Of a DNA stretch of 64,000 nt, positions 63,836-64,000 are shown piece by piece (positions within the stretch are counted from its first letter, which is position 1; the number at the start of each line of letters is the position of its first letter). A program made the translations under genes and the position numbers. Origin of the DNA: Caulobacter sp. FWC26. Lineage in GTDB: Bacteria > Pseudomonadota > Alphaproteobacteria > Caulobacterales > Caulobacteraceae. The DNA lies in NCBI RefSeq assembly GCF_002742645.2, contig NZ_CP033875.1, positions 1,528,001 through 1,592,000 on the forward strand. The letters run 5' to 3'. The notes under the pieces are model-generated. The model worked only from the letters and a program-made list of their open reading frames with translations, made no database searches and was not told where the DNA came from.

Positions 63836-64000
63836 CGACCGGGTTCAAGCGGGCGATCAGGCCCTGCAGTTCGGCGTATTCGGCGGGAGTCAGTTCGGTC
63901 AGGGGCAGGCGCACGGGCCCGGCGTCGCGGCCCACCGCCTTCATGCCCGCCTTGACGATCGAGACGGCGTAGCCCCGGCCGCGATTGCGCAGCGCGATAT
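63810..64000 (-). CDS. kdgD: 5-dehydro-4-deoxyglucarate dehydratase, C-terminal end (cut by window edge)
   Basis: About 63 codons of the 3' end are visible: [20 protein letters not shown], then [20 protein letters not shown], ending HG. This is the C-terminal tail of the dihydrodipicolinate-synthase-like dehydratase that converts 5-dehydro-4-deoxyglucarate to alpha-ketoglutarate semialdehyde and CO2. It supports the aldarate assignment of the gudP-type gene. The start is beyond the window. Confidence 0.75.
   Translation of the reverse strand, partial: IALRNRGRGYAVSIVKAGMKAVGRDAGPVRLPLTELTPAEYAELQGLIARLNPVDVRRAAHG

Overview
The window is high-GC alphaproteobacterial DNA and looks like Caulobacter or a close relative. 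The signs are four TonB-dependent receptors, a MucR regulator of the caulobacterial variant, a rhizobial/Ti-type conjugation module, and a large chemotaxis operon. This is inferred from gene content only; no rRNA or tRNA gene was seen.

Positions 1 to about 18,300 form part of an integrated mobile element whose left end lies outside the window. It carries a MOBQ/Ti-type relaxase (traA, cut by the window edge), an oriT-like site, divergent traC-traD, several regulators, and a tightly overlapping four-gene operon of unknown function. That operon encodes two paralogous Tat-signal-like proteins, a HEPN-like protein and a sigma-region-4-like protein, and faces a ribbon-helix-helix gene across a 40-bp palindrome. 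An AlpA-like excision regulator, a nine-gene nickel/cobalt-type efflux operon and a tyrosine recombinase follow. The metal operon reads rcnR-rcnA-His-rich protein-czcC-czcB-czcA-hupE-anchor-copC.

Positions 18,300 to 26,560 hold two TonB-dependent receptors. The second has an STN signalling domain and is divergent from a FecI/FecR pair.

Positions 26,570 to 35,430 hold a putative glycolipid locus: three GT4 glycosyltransferases, a membrane protein, a propeller protein, and an LptF/LptG-like permease, followed by a tandem-domain beta-propeller phytase. PhoB-box-like repeats precede the + strand glycosyltransferase operon and the phytase. A third lies before the TonB receptor at 50,314, whose neighbour is a PHP-type hydrolase. 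I infer that these parts belong to a phosphate-starvation response.

Positions 36,100 to 49,830 carry a PepSY protein with a PhoPQ-like two-component system, an unusual soluble chemoreceptor-like protein, and a chemotaxis operon (STAS-cheY-cheA-cheW-mcp-mcp-cheW-cheR-cheB). One receptor has three extra 39-residue HAMP-like repeats.

Positions 54,730 to 64,000 look like an aldarate (glucarate/galactarate) uptake and breakdown locus. It has a TonB receptor, a GudP-type transporter, two Tat-exported proteins, a LysR regulator, and the end of a 5-dehydro-4-deoxyglucarate dehydratase gene. A short remnant resembling the start of alpha-ketoglutarate semialdehyde dehydrogenase follows that gene.
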